Shown: positions 18,387 to 27,074 of the stretch, one piece after another | How the letters are laid out: the number at the start of each line of letters is the position of its first letter | Position numbering within the stretch: the first letter of the stretch is position 1 | Source: Gammaproteobacteria bacterium | GTDB lineage: Bacteria; Pseudomonadota; Gammaproteobacteria; Enterobacterales; Permianibacteraceae | Direction of reading: 5' to 3' | Length of the DNA stretch: 64,000 bases | Assembly: GCA_016182845.1 (NCBI GenBank) | Contig: JACPFT010000013.1 | Coordinates: forward strand, 186,001 to 250,000 | Position numbers and translations under genes: made by a program | Notes under the pieces: generated by a model | Seen by the model: the letters and a program-made list of their open reading frames with translations, nothing else | Databases searched by the model: none | Told to the model about the DNA's origin: nothing

Positions 18387-21265
18387 ACGGACTGCGCATC
18401 CTCATCGTCGAGGACGAACGCGTCATCGCCCGCGACATCGCCAACCAGTTGCAGCGCTTCGGCAGCACGGTGGTGGGCATCGCCGGCGATGCGGCCCAAG
18501 CCCTGGCTCTGTTCGGGCAGGAGGACCCCGAACTCGTGCTCCTGGACATTCACCTGGACGGCGCGGACGACGGGGTGAGCCTGGCCGGGGAGCTGATGGC
18601 GCGCAAGCCCGTGGCCGTGGTCTTCCTGACGGCCTACAGCGATCCGGCCACGCTGGCGCGGGTCAAGGCCGTGTCGCCCTACGACTTCCTGCTCAAGCCC
18701 TTCGACGAGCGCAGCCTGTGCTGGACCCTGGAGCTGGCCATCGCCCGCTTCCGCGCCCTGCAGGAGCGCCAGGCCCTGGAACGCCAGGTGGCCGACAGCG
18801 AAGCGCGGTTGCGCGCCATCCTGGAGACCGCCTACAACGGTTTCGTGATCTGCGATGAAGCGCTGCTTATCGTCATGGTCAACGCCCAGGCCGAGCGCCT
18901 GTTCGGCTACGAGCGCGAGGAGATGTTGGGCCAGCCGCTTTCCATGCTGATCCCGGAGCGCCTGCGCGAGGCCCATGCCCAAGCTCATGCGCGCTACCTG
19001 GAGGCCCCCTACGCCCGCCATCCCAACCAGCTGGGACGCATCGTCGGCCGGCGCAAGGATGGTTCGGAGTTTCCGGCCGACGTGGCCCTGAGCCATGCGG
19101 TGTGCGCCGGCGAGATCCTGCTCACGGCCAGCGTGATCGACACCAGCGAGCGCAAGCGCCAGGAAGAGACCCTGCGTCTGCACCGGCGCGCCCTGGAGTC
19201 CAGCGCCAACGGCGTCGTGATCGCCGAGGCCAAGGCGGATGCCCGCCCCCTGCTCTACGCCAATCCGGCATTCGAGCGCATGACCGGCTGCCAGGAGGCC
19301 GAGCTTCTGGGCGGCGATCTGCTGGACATCCTGGCCGGCGAGGACCTCGACAACCCGGCGCGCCACGAGCTCTGCGCCGCCTTGCGCGAGCGGCGCGAGG
19401 CCCACCTCATCCTGCGCCGCTGCCGCGCGGACGGCACGCCCGCCTGGTGCGAACTGTCCCTGGCGCCGGTCCTGGACGAAGCCGGCCGAGCCAGCCATTA
19501 CGTCAGCACCATCAACGACATCAGCGAGCGCGTGCGCTACGAGGCGCAGCTGGAATACCAGGCCACCCACGACGAGCTGACCGGCCTCCCCAACCGCAGC
19601 CTGCTGCAGGACCGCTGCGCTCAGGGCATCGCCCAGGCCCGGCGCGACGGCAGCTGCCTGGCTCTCATCCTGCTGGATCTGGATCGCTTCAAATGGGTCA
19701 ACGACAGCCTGGGCCATGCCCAGGGCGATGCGCTGTTGCGCCTGGTGGCGCGGCGCCTGGGCGAGACCATGCGCGAGGGCGACACCGTGGCGCGCTTGGG
19801 CGGCGACGAGTTCGTGCTGATCCTGCAACACCTGCCGCCCGACGAGGCCGAGCTCCTGACCCAGGGCTTCGTGCGCCGGCTGCAGGACACTCTGGCCCGC
19901 CCCTATGTCCTGGCCGGCCAGGAGGTGCAATCGCCCGCCAGCCTGGGCATCGCCCTGTATCCCAAGGACGGCGAGGATGCGCAGATCCTGTTGCAGCACG
20001 CCGACGCCGCCATGTACCGGGCCAAGGAACAGCAACGGGGCGAGTTCTGCTTCTTCACCGAGGCCATGAACCAGCGCGCCGTGCATCGCCTGTCCCTGGA
20101 GACGGCCCTGCGGCGCTCCCTGGACCAGGGCGATTTCGAGCTGCACTACCAGCCCAAGGTCGATCTGCGCAGCGGCCAGCTGGCGGGCGCCGAGGCCTTG
20201 CTGCGCTGGCGCCACGAGGAGCGATTGGTTTCGCCCGCCGACTTCATCCCCCTGGCCGAGGAAACCGGCCTGATCGTACCCCTGGGCGAATGGGTCCTGC
20301 ACACGGCCTGCGCCCAGCTGGCCGCCTGGCACAAGGAGGGCCTGTTCCTGCCGGTGGCGGTCAATCTCTCCGCCCGCCAGCTGCACAGCCAGGCACTGCC
20401 CCAGACCTGCCGTTCCGCCCTGGAGCGGCACGGCGTGGAGCCGGCCTGCCTGGAACTGGAGCTGACGGAGAGCGCCATGATGCAGGACCCTGAGCATGGC
20501 ATACGCGTGCTCAAGGCGCTCAAGGACAGCGGTCTGACCCTGTCCCTGGACGACTTCGGCACCGGCTATTCCTCGCTGAGCTATTTGAAGCGCCTGCCCC
20601 TGGACCTGCTCAAGATCGACCGCAGCTTCGTGCGCAACATCACCCAGGAACCGGACGATGCCCATATCGCCGTGGCCATCATCGCCATGGCCCATTCCCT
20701 GCGCCTCAAGGTGGTGGCCGAAGGCGTGGAAACCGAGGCGCAGATGCACTACCTGCGCCGCAACGGCTGCGACCTGCTCCAGGGTTTTTACTTCAGCCCG
20801 CCCGTCCCCAAGGACGAGCTGAAGGACATGCTGGTGACCCGCCGGCGCTTGAGCTGGCCAGCGGAGCTGGACGACGAGCAGCCGACGCTGCTGCTGGTGG
20901 ACGACGAGCCGGATGTGCTGCGCGCGCTGAAGCGCATGCTGCGGGGGGAGCCGTACCGGGTGCTTACCGCTGCCTCGGCCGAGGAGGGCCTGGAAACCCT
21001 GGCCCGCTACCCGATCCAGGTCATCGTATCCGACCAGCGCATGCCCGGCATGAGCGGTACGGATTTCCTCGGCAAGGTCAGGGAGCTCTATCCCGGCACG
21101 GTGCGCATGGTCTTGTCCGGCTATGCCGACATCAAGTCCGTGCGCGACGCCATCAACCGGGGCGCCATCTACCGCTTCATCGACAAGCCCTGGCAGGACG
21201 ACGAGTTTCTACGCCACCTGCGCGACGCCTTCGAACTGCAGGCGAAGCAGCATGACCCCGCGTAG
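18383..21265 (+). CDS. REC-PAS-PAS-GGDEF-EAL-REC cyclic-di-GMP response regulator
   Basis: The 960 aa protein has an N-terminal receiver with phosphoacceptor D55 (VLLDIHLDG). Two PAS domains span about 145-390, and a GGDEF domain has intact GGDEF at 473-477 with I-site REGD five residues before it. The EAL domain has E604 (EALLRW), NLSARQ, ELTES, DDFGTGYSS, KIDRSF and EGVETE, all needed for phosphodiesterase activity. A second receiver has D884 (VSDQRMPG) and the KPW lysine. Both enzyme domains look active, so net output is probably set by the two receivers and PAS domains. It overlaps the CHASE kinase by 4 bp. Confidence 0.93.
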   Translation: MNGLRILIVEDERVIARDIANQLQRFGSTVVGIAGDAAQALALFGQEDPELVLLDIHLDGADDGVSLAGELMARKPVAVVFLTAYSDPATLARVKAVSPYDFLLKPFDERSLCWTLELAIARFRALQERQALERQVADSEARLRAILETAYNGFVICDEALLIVMVNAQAERLFGYEREEMLGQPLSMLIPERLREAHAQAHARYLEAPYARHPNQLGRIVGRRKDGSEFPADVALSHAVCAGEILLTASVIDTSERKRQEETLRLHRRALESSANGVVIAEAKADARPLLYANPAFERMTGCQEAELLGGDLLDILAGEDLDNPARHELCAALRERREAHLILRRCRADGTPAWCELSLAPVLDEAGRASHYVSTINDISERVRYEAQLEYQATHDELTGLPNRSLLQDRCAQGIAQARRDGSCLALILLDLDRFKWVNDSLGHAQGDALLRLVARRLGETMREGDTVARLGGDEFVLILQHLPPDEAELLTQGFVRRLQDTLARPYVLAGQEVQSPASLGIALYPKDGEDAQILLQHADAAMYRAKEQQRGEFCFFTEAMNQRAVHRLSLETALRRSLDQGDFELHYQPKVDLRSGQLAGAEALLRWRHEERLVSPADFIPLAEETGLIVPLGEWVLHTACAQLAAWHKEGLFLPVAVNLSARQLHSQALPQTCRSALERHGVEPACLELELTESAMMQDPEHGIRVLKALKDSGLTLSLDDFGTGYSSLSYLKRLPLDLLKIDRSFVRNITQEPDDAHIAVAIIAMAHSLRLKVVAEGVETEAQMHYLRRNGCDLLQGFYFSPPVPKDELKDMLVTRRRLSWPAELDDEQPTLLLVDDEPDVLRALKRMLRGEPYRVLTAASAEEGLETLARYPIQVIVSDQRMPGMSGTDFLGKVRELYPGTVRMVLSGYADIKSVRDAINRGAIYRFIDKPWQDDEFLRHLRDAFELQAKQHDPA

Positions 21266-21283
21266 CTCATGCACAAAAAACAA

Positions 21284-21308
21284 AACCCGCTGACGCGGGT
21301 TCTGTGTG
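21284..21308 (-). terminator. Intrinsic terminator of rpoH (possibly bidirectional)
   Basis: AACCCGC (21284-21290) pairs with GCGGGTT (21295-21301). Read on the minus strand the stem is followed by a T-rich run opposite 21274-21283, as expected for the end of rpoH. The plus-strand gene at 18383 also stops just before it. Confidence 0.8.
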
Positions 21309-21326
21309 TGCGGCTCGGCTTCCGGC

Positions 21327-22184
21327 TCAGGCGGTGAGCATGGCCGTCTTGATCTTCTTCATGGCATTGGCTTCCAGCTGGCGGATGCGCTCGGCGGACA
21401 CGCCGTATTCGTCGGCCAGTTCCTGGAGCGTGGCCTTGTCGTCGGCCAGCCAGCGGCGGCGCAGGATGTCCTGGCTACGGGCATCGAGGGCGGCCAGGGC
21501 CTTGCTCAGCTGGTTCTCGCTGCGGGATTCCCATTGGCGCTCTTCCAGGATCACGGAAGGATCGTAGCGATGATCCTCGAGGTAGTGCACCGGCGAGCGG
21601 CTGGCTTCCTCGTCCTCGGCATCGGTGGGCGCGTCGAAGCTCATGTCGTGGCCGGACAGCCGGCCCTCCATCTCGCGCACGTCCTCGGGGCTGACTCCCA
21701 GATCGGCGGCGACGGCATCGACTTCCGCGCCGGTGAACCATCCCAGGCGCGACTTGGCGCTACGCAGATTGAAGAACAGCTTGCGCTGGGCCTTGGTGGT
21801 GGCCACCTTGACGATGCGCCAGTTCTTCAGGACGTATTCGTGGATTTCCGCCTTGATCCAGTGCACGGCGAAGGACACCAGGCGCACGCCCATGCCCGGA
21901 TCGAAGCGCTTGACCGCCTTCATCAGGCCCACATTGCCTTCCTGGACCAGGTCGGCGTGAGGCAGGCCGTAGCCCAGGTAGGAGCGGGCGATGTGCACGA
22001 CGAAGCGCAGATGCGACAGGACCAGCTGGCGGGCCGCCTCCAGGTCGTTCTCGCGGTGATAACGCTCAGCCAGCTCCCGCTCGTCCTCGGCGGACAGCAG
22101 GGGGATGCTGTTCACGGCTTGGATATAGCCTTCGATGCTGCCTTGGGGCAGGGCGAATGCCAGGGTACGCAGGTCTTTGCTCAT
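21327..22184 (-). CDS. rpoH: RNA polymerase heat-shock sigma factor RpoH (sigma-32)
   Basis: The 285 aa protein is a full-length sigma-32. Region 2 holds [20 protein letters not shown] and [18 protein letters not shown]. The RpoH box QRKLFFNLR, found only in heat-shock sigmas, follows, and region 4 ends [19 protein letters not shown] 22184 matches relatives ([15 protein letters not shown]). Its neighbours ftsE, ftsX and ftsY are those of E. coli, but a methyltransferase gene is inserted between. Two CIRCE operators lie upstream, so HrcA probably represses it. Confidence 0.97.
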   Translation of the reverse strand: MSKDLRTLAFALPQGSIEGYIQAVNSIPLLSAEDERELAERYHRENDLEAARQLVLSHLRFVVHIARSYLGYGLPHADLVQEGNVGLMKAVKRFDPGMGVRLVSFAVHWIKAEIHEYVLKNWRIVKVATTKAQRKLFFNLRSAKSRLGWFTGAEVDAVAADLGVSPEDVREMEGRLSGHDMSFDAPTDAEDEEASRSPVHYLEDHRYDPSVILEERQWESRSENQLSKALAALDARSQDILRRRWLADDKATLQELADEYGVSAERIRQLEANAMKKIKTAMLTA

Positions 22185-22231
22185 GTTGCCTCGCTCGTTG
22201 ACCAGGGTCGGCGCAAAACGATGGACTGAAT

Positions 22232-22258
22232 CTAGCACTCCTCAATCGGGAGTGCTAA
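22232..22258 (-). promoter_or_regulatory. CIRCE operator 1 (HrcA site), proximal
   Basis: CTAGCACTC-N9-GAGTGCTAA matches the CIRCE consensus TTAGCACTC-N9-GAGTGCTAA at 17 of 18 arm positions with the exact 9 bp spacer. It lies 48 bp upstream of the rpoH start. HrcA is the known repressor for this element; no hrcA gene is in the window. Confidence 0.92.
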
Positions 22259-22262
22259 TAGT

Positions 22263-22291
22263 TTTTAGCACTCGGGTTGATAGAGTGCCAA
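22263..22291 (-). promoter_or_regulatory. Candidate rpoH promoter overlapping CIRCE 2
   Basis: On the minus strand, TTGGCA (22291-22286) and CTAAAA (22268-22263) are 17 bp apart. The hexamers coincide with the arms of the distal CIRCE element, so HrcA binding would block polymerase. The -10 is imperfect, and a further promoter cannot be excluded. Confidence 0.5.
22265..22291 (-). promoter_or_regulatory. CIRCE operator 2 (HrcA site), distal
   Basis: TTAGCACTC-N9-GAGTGCCAA differs from consensus at one arm base and keeps the 9 bp spacer. Its centre is 33 bp from that of CIRCE 1, about three helical turns, placing both on the same DNA face and allowing cooperative binding. Confidence 0.9.
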
Positions 22292-22325
22292 GCCTATACA
22301 AAGTTCCCCCGGCCCCCAGAACGAA

Positions 22326-23165
22326 TCACCAATGGGGCTCCAGCTTGATTCCATGCCGCTTCTTGGGGAGATGTACTTCCAGATACAGGTTTTGGCATAG
22401 CGGCGGTATGACGCGCGACAGGGCCGCGGACAACTTCCCGGGCCAGCGAGTAGCCGGCACCGCATCGAAATAGTCTAGACGCGCAATCGAAAAGTCTGGC
22501 GAGACGCGACGGAAATAATCGCGTAAATCCTTCGCCGAATAGACTTTCCAGTGGTGTCCATAGGTTTGAATGTCAAGGATTTCGGCGATGGGCAGGCCTG
22601 TCGATTGGCCCCTCAGGACGCGATTCCAATCACGCAGGCAGTAACCCGGATAGTGGTAATTCGGCGTGGTCAGGATCAGCCGTCCGCCCGGTTTCAGCAG
22701 ACGGTAAATCTGCCGCCACATGTACACGGGATTGAAGGTGATATGTTCCAGGATCTCGGTGAACAGCACGAGATCGTAGCCATGCTCGGGTAGTTGCGCC
22801 AGTTCAGTGGGCCGGGCCAGATCGGCATAGGAAAGCCGATGAATGCCGTAGGCCTCAGCCACTCCCCGGACAACGGGGTTCCGCTCCATCTCGCCCAATT
22901 CGCCAATATCGCAGGCCGTAACCTCGAAGCCTTCCAAGGCATACAGCAGGCAGTTGTGTAGCCAATGAGCCCCGATGTCGATCAGTGCCCCGCGACGATC
23001 GCCCACGCCCTCCAGTACCCGCTCCCGCGTGGCTTGAAACCTTGGAAAGGAAAATTCCAGGTACTTGCGGCCCGGATCGCCAAAGCGGGCGAAGATCGCG
23101 CAATACTCTTCCAAGGAAATCGCCGGTTTTGGGGCCATGTTGGTGTATCCATACTGGTGGTCCAT
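22326..23165 (-). CDS. Class I SAM-dependent methyltransferase, unknown substrate
   Basis: The 279 aa protein has a SAM-binding start GALIDIGAHWLHNCLLYALEGFEVTACDI, a second motif YDLVLFTEILEHITFNP and the post-motif LLKPGGRLILTTPNY. These are typical of Methyltransf_11/23-like enzymes that act on small molecules, lipids or glycans. It begins 25 bp after the ftsX stop and is probably co-transcribed with it. E. coli has nothing here between ftsX and rpoH, so it is an insertion into a conserved block. Its codon use is visibly less GC-biased than ftsX. ATG 23165 is chosen; ATG 23138 is an alternative. Confidence 0.8.
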   Translation of the reverse strand: MDHQYGYTNMAPKPAISLEEYCAIFARFGDPGRKYLEFSFPRFQATRERVLEGVGDRRGALIDIGAHWLHNCLLYALEGFEVTACDIGELGEMERNPVVRGVAEAYGIHRLSYADLARPTELAQLPEHGYDLVLFTEILEHITFNPVYMWRQIYRLLKPGGRLILTTPNYHYPGYCLRDWNRVLRGQSTGLPIAEILDIQTYGHHWKVYSAKDLRDYFRRVSPDFSIARLDYFDAVPATRWPGKLSAALSRVIPPLCQNLYLEVHLPKKRHGIKLEPHW

Positions 23166-23189
23166 GCGGGGTGTTAGCAGCCGCGCCAC

Positions 23190-24146
23190 TCAGCCCGGCT
23201 CGATGGCCTTGAGCCGCCGGCCCACGGCCAGGAAGGCCCCCAGCCAGCCCAGCAGGCCGGAGAACAGGCCGAGACCCAGGCCTTCCAGCGCGCCCAGGCC
23301 CTCCAGAGCATAGGCGCTGCCGTAGAGCTGGGCCAGGCTCGCCACCGGGGCGGACAGGGCGGCGAGCCCGGTCGCCACCAGGCTCCAGGCCAGGAAGCCG
23401 GCCAGGGCGCCCTGCAGGAAACCGCTATACAAGAAGGGCCGGCGGATAAAGGCGTCGGTGCCGCCCACCAGCTTTTGCACTTCGATCTCCTCGCGGCGGT
23501 TCTCCACCGCCAGGCGTATGGTATTGCCGGTCACCAGCAGGACCCCTAAGCCCAAGGCCGCCGCCACCAAGGCCAGTGCCCGCTGGCCCACGGCCAGGAT
23601 GGCCGCCAGGCGCTTGACCCAGGCCAGGTCCAGCTGGGCCAGATCCACGGCGGCTTCCGCCTTCAGCTCGGCCAAGAGCCGCTCCGCCGCCTCCGGCGTC
23701 TGGGCGGCCGGGGTGAGCACGAGCACGTGCGGCAGGGGATTGTCGTCCAGCTGACCCAAGGCCTCGCCGAAACCGGAGCGCGTCCTGAACTCGGCCAGGG
23801 CCTCGTCCTTGGCGATGAGGCGCAGGCCGGCCACGCCCGGCTTGGCCTTGAGCCGTCCGGCCAGGGCCTCGGCGTCCTGAAGGCTGACCGCCGGCTTGAG
23901 GAACAGGGAAATCTGGGCGGCATCGTCCCAGCGCCCGGTGAGGCCTTGCAGGTTCTGGAGGGCGAGGTGCAGGCCCATGGGCAGCCCCAGGGCGATGGCC
24001 ATAACCAGGAGGGTCAATAGGCTGGCCAGGGGCGTGGCCCAGAGGTCGCGGGCGGCGCGGGCCAGGGAATCCCGGTGGTGCTCCAGGTTGCGCGCGGCGC
24101 GATCGCCGGCGGTGACCCGAGCCGTAGTGGCGCCTTGGCGGCTCAT
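23190..24146 (-). CDS. ftsX: Cell division ABC transporter permease FtsX
   Basis: The 318 aa protein has an N-terminal cytoplasmic tail, a first membrane helix (PLASLLTLLVMAIALGLPMGLHLAL) and a periplasmic domain with the SLFLKPAVSLQDAEALAGRL segment. Three C-terminal helices follow, separated by NTIRLAVENRREEIEVQKLVGGTDAFIRRPFLYSG, the conserved FtsX coupling region. With FtsE it controls peptidoglycan hydrolase activation at the septum. It overlaps ftsE by 4 bp. Confidence 0.95.
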   Translation of the reverse strand: MSRQGATTARVTAGDRAARNLEHHRDSLARAARDLWATPLASLLTLLVMAIALGLPMGLHLALQNLQGLTGRWDDAAQISLFLKPAVSLQDAEALAGRLKAKPGVAGLRLIAKDEALAEFRTRSGFGEALGQLDDNPLPHVLVLTPAAQTPEAAERLLAELKAEAAVDLAQLDLAWVKRLAAILAVGQRALALVAAALGLGVLLVTGNTIRLAVENRREEIEVQKLVGGTDAFIRRPFLYSGFLQGALAGFLAWSLVATGLAALSAPVASLAQLYGSAYALEGLGALEGLGLGLFSGLLGWLGAFLAVGRRLKAIEPG

Positions 24147-24817
24147 ACTGCCCCCTCCAGGCCATCGCTCACTAGCCGGCCCTGCTTGAGGTAGAGCGTC
24201 CGATGACGCAGCCGGGCGATCAGGGCCAGGTCGTGGCTGGCGACGAGGACGGTGGTGCCCACCTGGTTGAATTGCTCGAACAAGCGCATCACGTCCGCCG
24301 CCAGGGCCGGATCCAGGTTGCCGGTGGGTTCGTCGGCGATGAGGATGGCCGGCTTGCCGACCACGGCGCGGGCGATGCCCACGCGCTGCTGCTCGCCGCC
24401 GGAAAGCACCACGGGATTGAGCTTCTCCTTGTCTAGAAGGCCCACTTTGTCCAGGGCGGCGCGCACACGCTTGGCCATGTCCTTATGCGGCACGCCGGCC
24501 ATGTGCAGGGGCAGGGCCACGTTGTCGAAGACCGTGCGGTCCATGAGCAGGCGGTGGTTCTGGAAGATGATGCCCATGTGCCGGCGCAGGAAGGGCACGT
24601 CCCGGGGCTTCAGGGCGCCGATGTCCAGGCCCATCAGGCTCAGCTTCCCGGCGGAGGGCTTCTCGATGGCGGTGACCAGCTTGAGCAGGGTGGACTTGCC
24701 GGCGCCGGAAGGCCCGGTCAGGAAGGCCATCTCGCCGCGCTCCAGCTGGAAGGACACCCCGGACAGGGCCTCGAAGCCCTCGGGATAGCGTTTGGCGACG
24801 TCGGTGAAGCGGATCAT
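24143..24817 (-). CDS. ftsE: Cell division ATP-binding protein FtsE
   Basis: The 224 aa protein starts MIRFTDVAKRYPEG, with Walker A GPSGAGKST, Q-loop QNHRLL, signature LSGGEQQR, Walker B ILIADEPTGNLD and switch VASHD. This is the normal FtsE length and pattern. It forms the FtsEX complex at the divisome. Its stop region overlaps the start of ftsX; two repeat families separate it from ftsY. Confidence 0.97.
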   Translation of the reverse strand: MIRFTDVAKRYPEGFEALSGVSFQLERGEMAFLTGPSGAGKSTLLKLVTAIEKPSAGKLSLMGLDIGALKPRDVPFLRRHMGIIFQNHRLLMDRTVFDNVALPLHMAGVPHKDMAKRVRAALDKVGLLDKEKLNPVVLSGGEQQRVGIARAVVGKPAILIADEPTGNLDPALAADVMRLFEQFNQVGTTVLVASHDLALIARLRHRTLYLKQGRLVSDGLEGAV

Positions 24818-24840
24818 GGGGGCGGTAAGCCTCGCATCCT

Positions 24841-24920
24841 GTAGGTCCCGCTTCAGCGGGACGGGTCGGCAACCGGGTCGAAGCCGGGGTCATCGGTTGT
24901 CCGGCTGAAGCCGGACCTAC
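24841..24920. repeat. Palindromic repeat pair (family A)
   Basis: Arm 24841-24861 (GTAGGTCCCGCTTCAGCGGG) faces arm 24899-24920 (TGTCCGGCTGAAGCCGGACC). The first arm carries compensatory-looking changes that keep its internal pairing. It lies between ftsY and ftsE. Confidence 0.75.
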
Positions 24921-24936
24921 GAGGCTGACGCCGGGT

Positions 24937-24975
24937 CCCCCTCTCCCGCAAGGGGAGAGGGCCGGGGAGAGGGGG
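24937..24975. repeat. Purine/pyrimidine palindrome (family C, CTCTCCC...GGGAGAG), copy 1
   Basis: CCCCCTCTCCCGCAAGGGGA is followed by GAGGGCCGGGGAGAGGGGG. It folds into a long C/G stem and is of the same family as 26379-26419. The two copies bracket ftsY. Confidence 0.75.
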
Positions 24976-24994
24976 TAAAGCGGTGAGCATGCCC

Positions 24995-26266
24995 TTATTC
25001 GCCATCCCGCGCAAACAGGGCCTCGACGAAGTCCTCGCCGTCGAAATCGCGCAGGTCGGCGATGCCCTCGCCCACGCCGATGTAGCGGATGGGCACATTG
25101 AGCCGCTTGGCGATGGCGAAGACCACGCCGCCCTTGGCCGTGCCGTCCAGCTTGGTCAGGGTCAGGCCGGTCAGGGGCACGGCGGCATGGAACTGGGCCG
25201 CCTGGTTGAGGGCGTTCTGGCCGGTGCCGGCATCCAGGACCAGCATGACCTCGTGGGGCGCGGTGGCGTCCAGCTTCTGCATGACGCGCACGATCTTCTT
25301 CAACTCCTCCATGAGATTGTCCTTGGTGTGCAGACGCCCGGCGGTGTCGGCGATCAGGACGTCGGCGCCGCGCGCCTGGGCGGCCTGCAGGGCGTCGAAG
25401 AGCACGGAGGCCGAGTCGGCGCCGGTATGTTGGGCGATCACGGGAATGGCATTGCGCTGGCCCCAGACCTGGAGCTGCTCCACGGCGGCGGCGCGGAAGG
25501 TATCGCCGGCGGCGAGCATGACGGTTTTGCCTTCGGCCTTGAAGCGGCTGGCCAGCTTGCCGATGGTGGTGGTCTTGCCCACGCCGTTGACGCCCACCAT
25601 GAGGATCACATGGGGTTTCTTGGCGCCGTCGATGACCAGGGGCGCGGTGACCGGGGCGAGCAGGGCCTTCATATCGCCCTTGAGGTGGTTCATCAGGGCA
25701 TCGGCATCGGCCAGTTCCTTGCGCGCCACTTTCCGGGTCAGGTCGGCGATGATGGCGGAGGTGGCTTCCACGCCCACGTCGGCGGTCAGGAGCTGGGTCT
25801 CCAGCTCTTCCAGGAGCTCGTCGTCGATGGCCTTCTTGCCCAGCACCAGGCTGGCCAGGCCCTCGGCCAGGTTGGCGCGGGTGCGCGACAGGCCGGCTTT
25901 CAGACGGGCGAAGAGCGAAGGTTTGTCGCGGGTTTCCGGCTGCAGGGCCTCGATGCTGGCGACCGGCTCCGGCTCGGCCGGGACGGGACCGGCCTCGGGC
26001 TGGGACTCGGCGGCGGCTGGCGCTTCGGCTTCCATGACCGGCGCGGGCTCTAGCGGAACCGGGGCCTCGGGCAGGGGTTCCTCCGCAGGCGGTTCCGGCG
26101 GAATCTCCACCGGCGCCACGGTTTCCTGGGCGGCTTCCGCCGGGACTTCTTCCGTCGCCGCCGAGGCCTCTACCGCCGGCTGGTCCTCGGGCTTGTCGCT
26201 CTTGAACCAGGAGAACAGGCTCCATTTCTTCTTGGGGCTGTCGTTCGGCGGGGTCGGATCGGCCAT
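24995..26266 (-). CDS. ftsY: Signal recognition particle receptor FtsY
   Basis: The 423 aa protein has an acidic Glu/Pro/Ala-rich A domain over residues 1-130 and then a four-helix N domain ([21 protein letters not shown]). The GTPase G domain has GVNGVGKTT, the insertion-box [22 protein letters not shown] and [10 protein letters not shown]. It docks SRP-ribosome complexes at the membrane. ATG 26266 ([22 protein letters not shown]) is chosen; upstream sequence in frame lacks similarity. Divergent from rsmD, as in E. coli. Confidence 0.97.
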   Translation of the reverse strand: MADPTPPNDSPKKKWSLFSWFKSDKPEDQPAVEASAATEEVPAEAAQETVAPVEIPPEPPAEEPLPEAPVPLEPAPVMEAEAPAAAESQPEAGPVPAEPEPVASIEALQPETRDKPSLFARLKAGLSRTRANLAEGLASLVLGKKAIDDELLEELETQLLTADVGVEATSAIIADLTRKVARKELADADALMNHLKGDMKALLAPVTAPLVIDGAKKPHVILMVGVNGVGKTTTIGKLASRFKAEGKTVMLAAGDTFRAAAVEQLQVWGQRNAIPVIAQHTGADSASVLFDALQAAQARGADVLIADTAGRLHTKDNLMEELKKIVRVMQKLDATAPHEVMLVLDAGTGQNALNQAAQFHAAVPLTGLTLTKLDGTAKGGVVFAIAKRLNVPIRYIGVGEGIADLRDFDGEDFVEALFARDGE

Positions 26267-26351
26267 GGCTCGTGCTCGCTGGGCAAGGCGAGTGTTCGCA
26301 CTCGCGCTGCGGTAGAATCGGGCCGCGATCCTAGCATCTTCCCCCTTATCT

Positions 26352-27035
26352 ATGAACCGAAAGCGTCCGACCACACCTCCCCCCTCTCCCCTACCCCTCT
26401 CCCGCGAGGGGAGAGGGGGCAAGACTGCCCCTTCCCGAGAGGGGGGCAAAGCCGCGCCCGCCCATGGCGGGCGCAACGAGCTGCGCATCATCGCCGGCGA
26501 GCATCGCGGCCGGCGCCTGAAGTTCCCGGACGGCGAAGGCTTGCGGCCCACGCCGGACCGGGTACGCGAGACCGTGTTCAACTGGCTGGCGGCCTGGGTG
26601 CCGGGCGCCCATGCCCTGGATCTCTTCGCCGGCTCCGGGGCCCTGGGCTTCGAGGCCTTGTCGCGGGGCGCGGAGTCGGTGACCTGGGTGGAGCTGAATC
26701 CGGCCGCCGCCGCCCAGATCGAGGCCAATGTTCAGCTGCTGCGCGGCCAGGAGCGAGGCCGGGTGCTGAAGGCCAGCGCCCTCGCCGTCCTGGAGCAGGC
26801 GCCGGCCCGCGCCTACGACCTGGTCTTCCTGGATCCGCCCTTCGGCAAGGACTGGCTGCCGGGGATCTGCGCGCGTCTGGAGCAAGGCGGCTGGCTGGCC
26901 GAGGGCGCCTTCGTCTATGTGGAATCGGAGGCCGGCCTGGAACTGGCCCAGCCCGAGAGCTGGCAGCTCGCCAAGGACAAGAGCGCCGGCCAGGTGCAGT
27001 ACCGGCTGTACCGGCGCCTGCCCAAGGCCAGTTGA
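26352..27035 (+). CDS. rsmD: 16S rRNA (guanine(966)-N(2))-methyltransferase RsmD, with repeat-derived N-terminus
   Basis: The 227 aa protein aligns closely with E. coli RsmD from about residue 42 (NELRIIAGEHRGRRL) onward: the SAM motif ALDLFAGSGALGFEALSRGA, the catalytic DPPF and VYVESE. It methylates G966 of 16S rRNA. Residues 10-35 are encoded by the family C palindrome at 26379-26419. There is no ATG, GTG or TTG between 26352 and the conserved core, so the repeat must be translated unless a rarer start is used. Divergent from ftsY and followed by the yhhL-like gene. Confidence 0.95.
   Translation: MNRKRPTTPPPSPLPLSREGRGGKTAPSREGGKAAPAHGGRNELRIIAGEHRGRRLKFPDGEGLRPTPDRVRETVFNWLAAWVPGAHALDLFAGSGALGFEALSRGAESVTWVELNPAAAAQIEANVQLLRGQERGRVLKASALAVLEQAPARAYDLVFLDPPFGKDWLPGICARLEQGGWLAEGAFVYVESEAGLELAQPESWQLAKDKSAGQVQYRLYRRLPKAS
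26379..26419. repeat. Purine/pyrimidine palindrome (family C), copy 2, inside the rsmD coding start
   Basis: CCCCTCTCCCCTACCCCTCT is followed by CCCGCGAGGGGAGAGGGGG. The centre CTCTCCC-GCGA-GGGGAGAG is a hairpin. It lies within codons 10-23 of rsmD and contributes Pro, Ser, Arg and Gly residues. Confidence 0.8.
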
Positions 27036-27074
27036 GCTTGTTAAGATGGCGCTCTTTTTTTGGAGCGCCTTGCG

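Noticed and set aside
18329-20749. An 806-codon minus-strand frame opposite the REC-PAS-PAS-GGDEF-EAL-REC gene
   Set aside because: Antisense shadow of a protein with many conserved catalytic motifs; no start signal or known domain.
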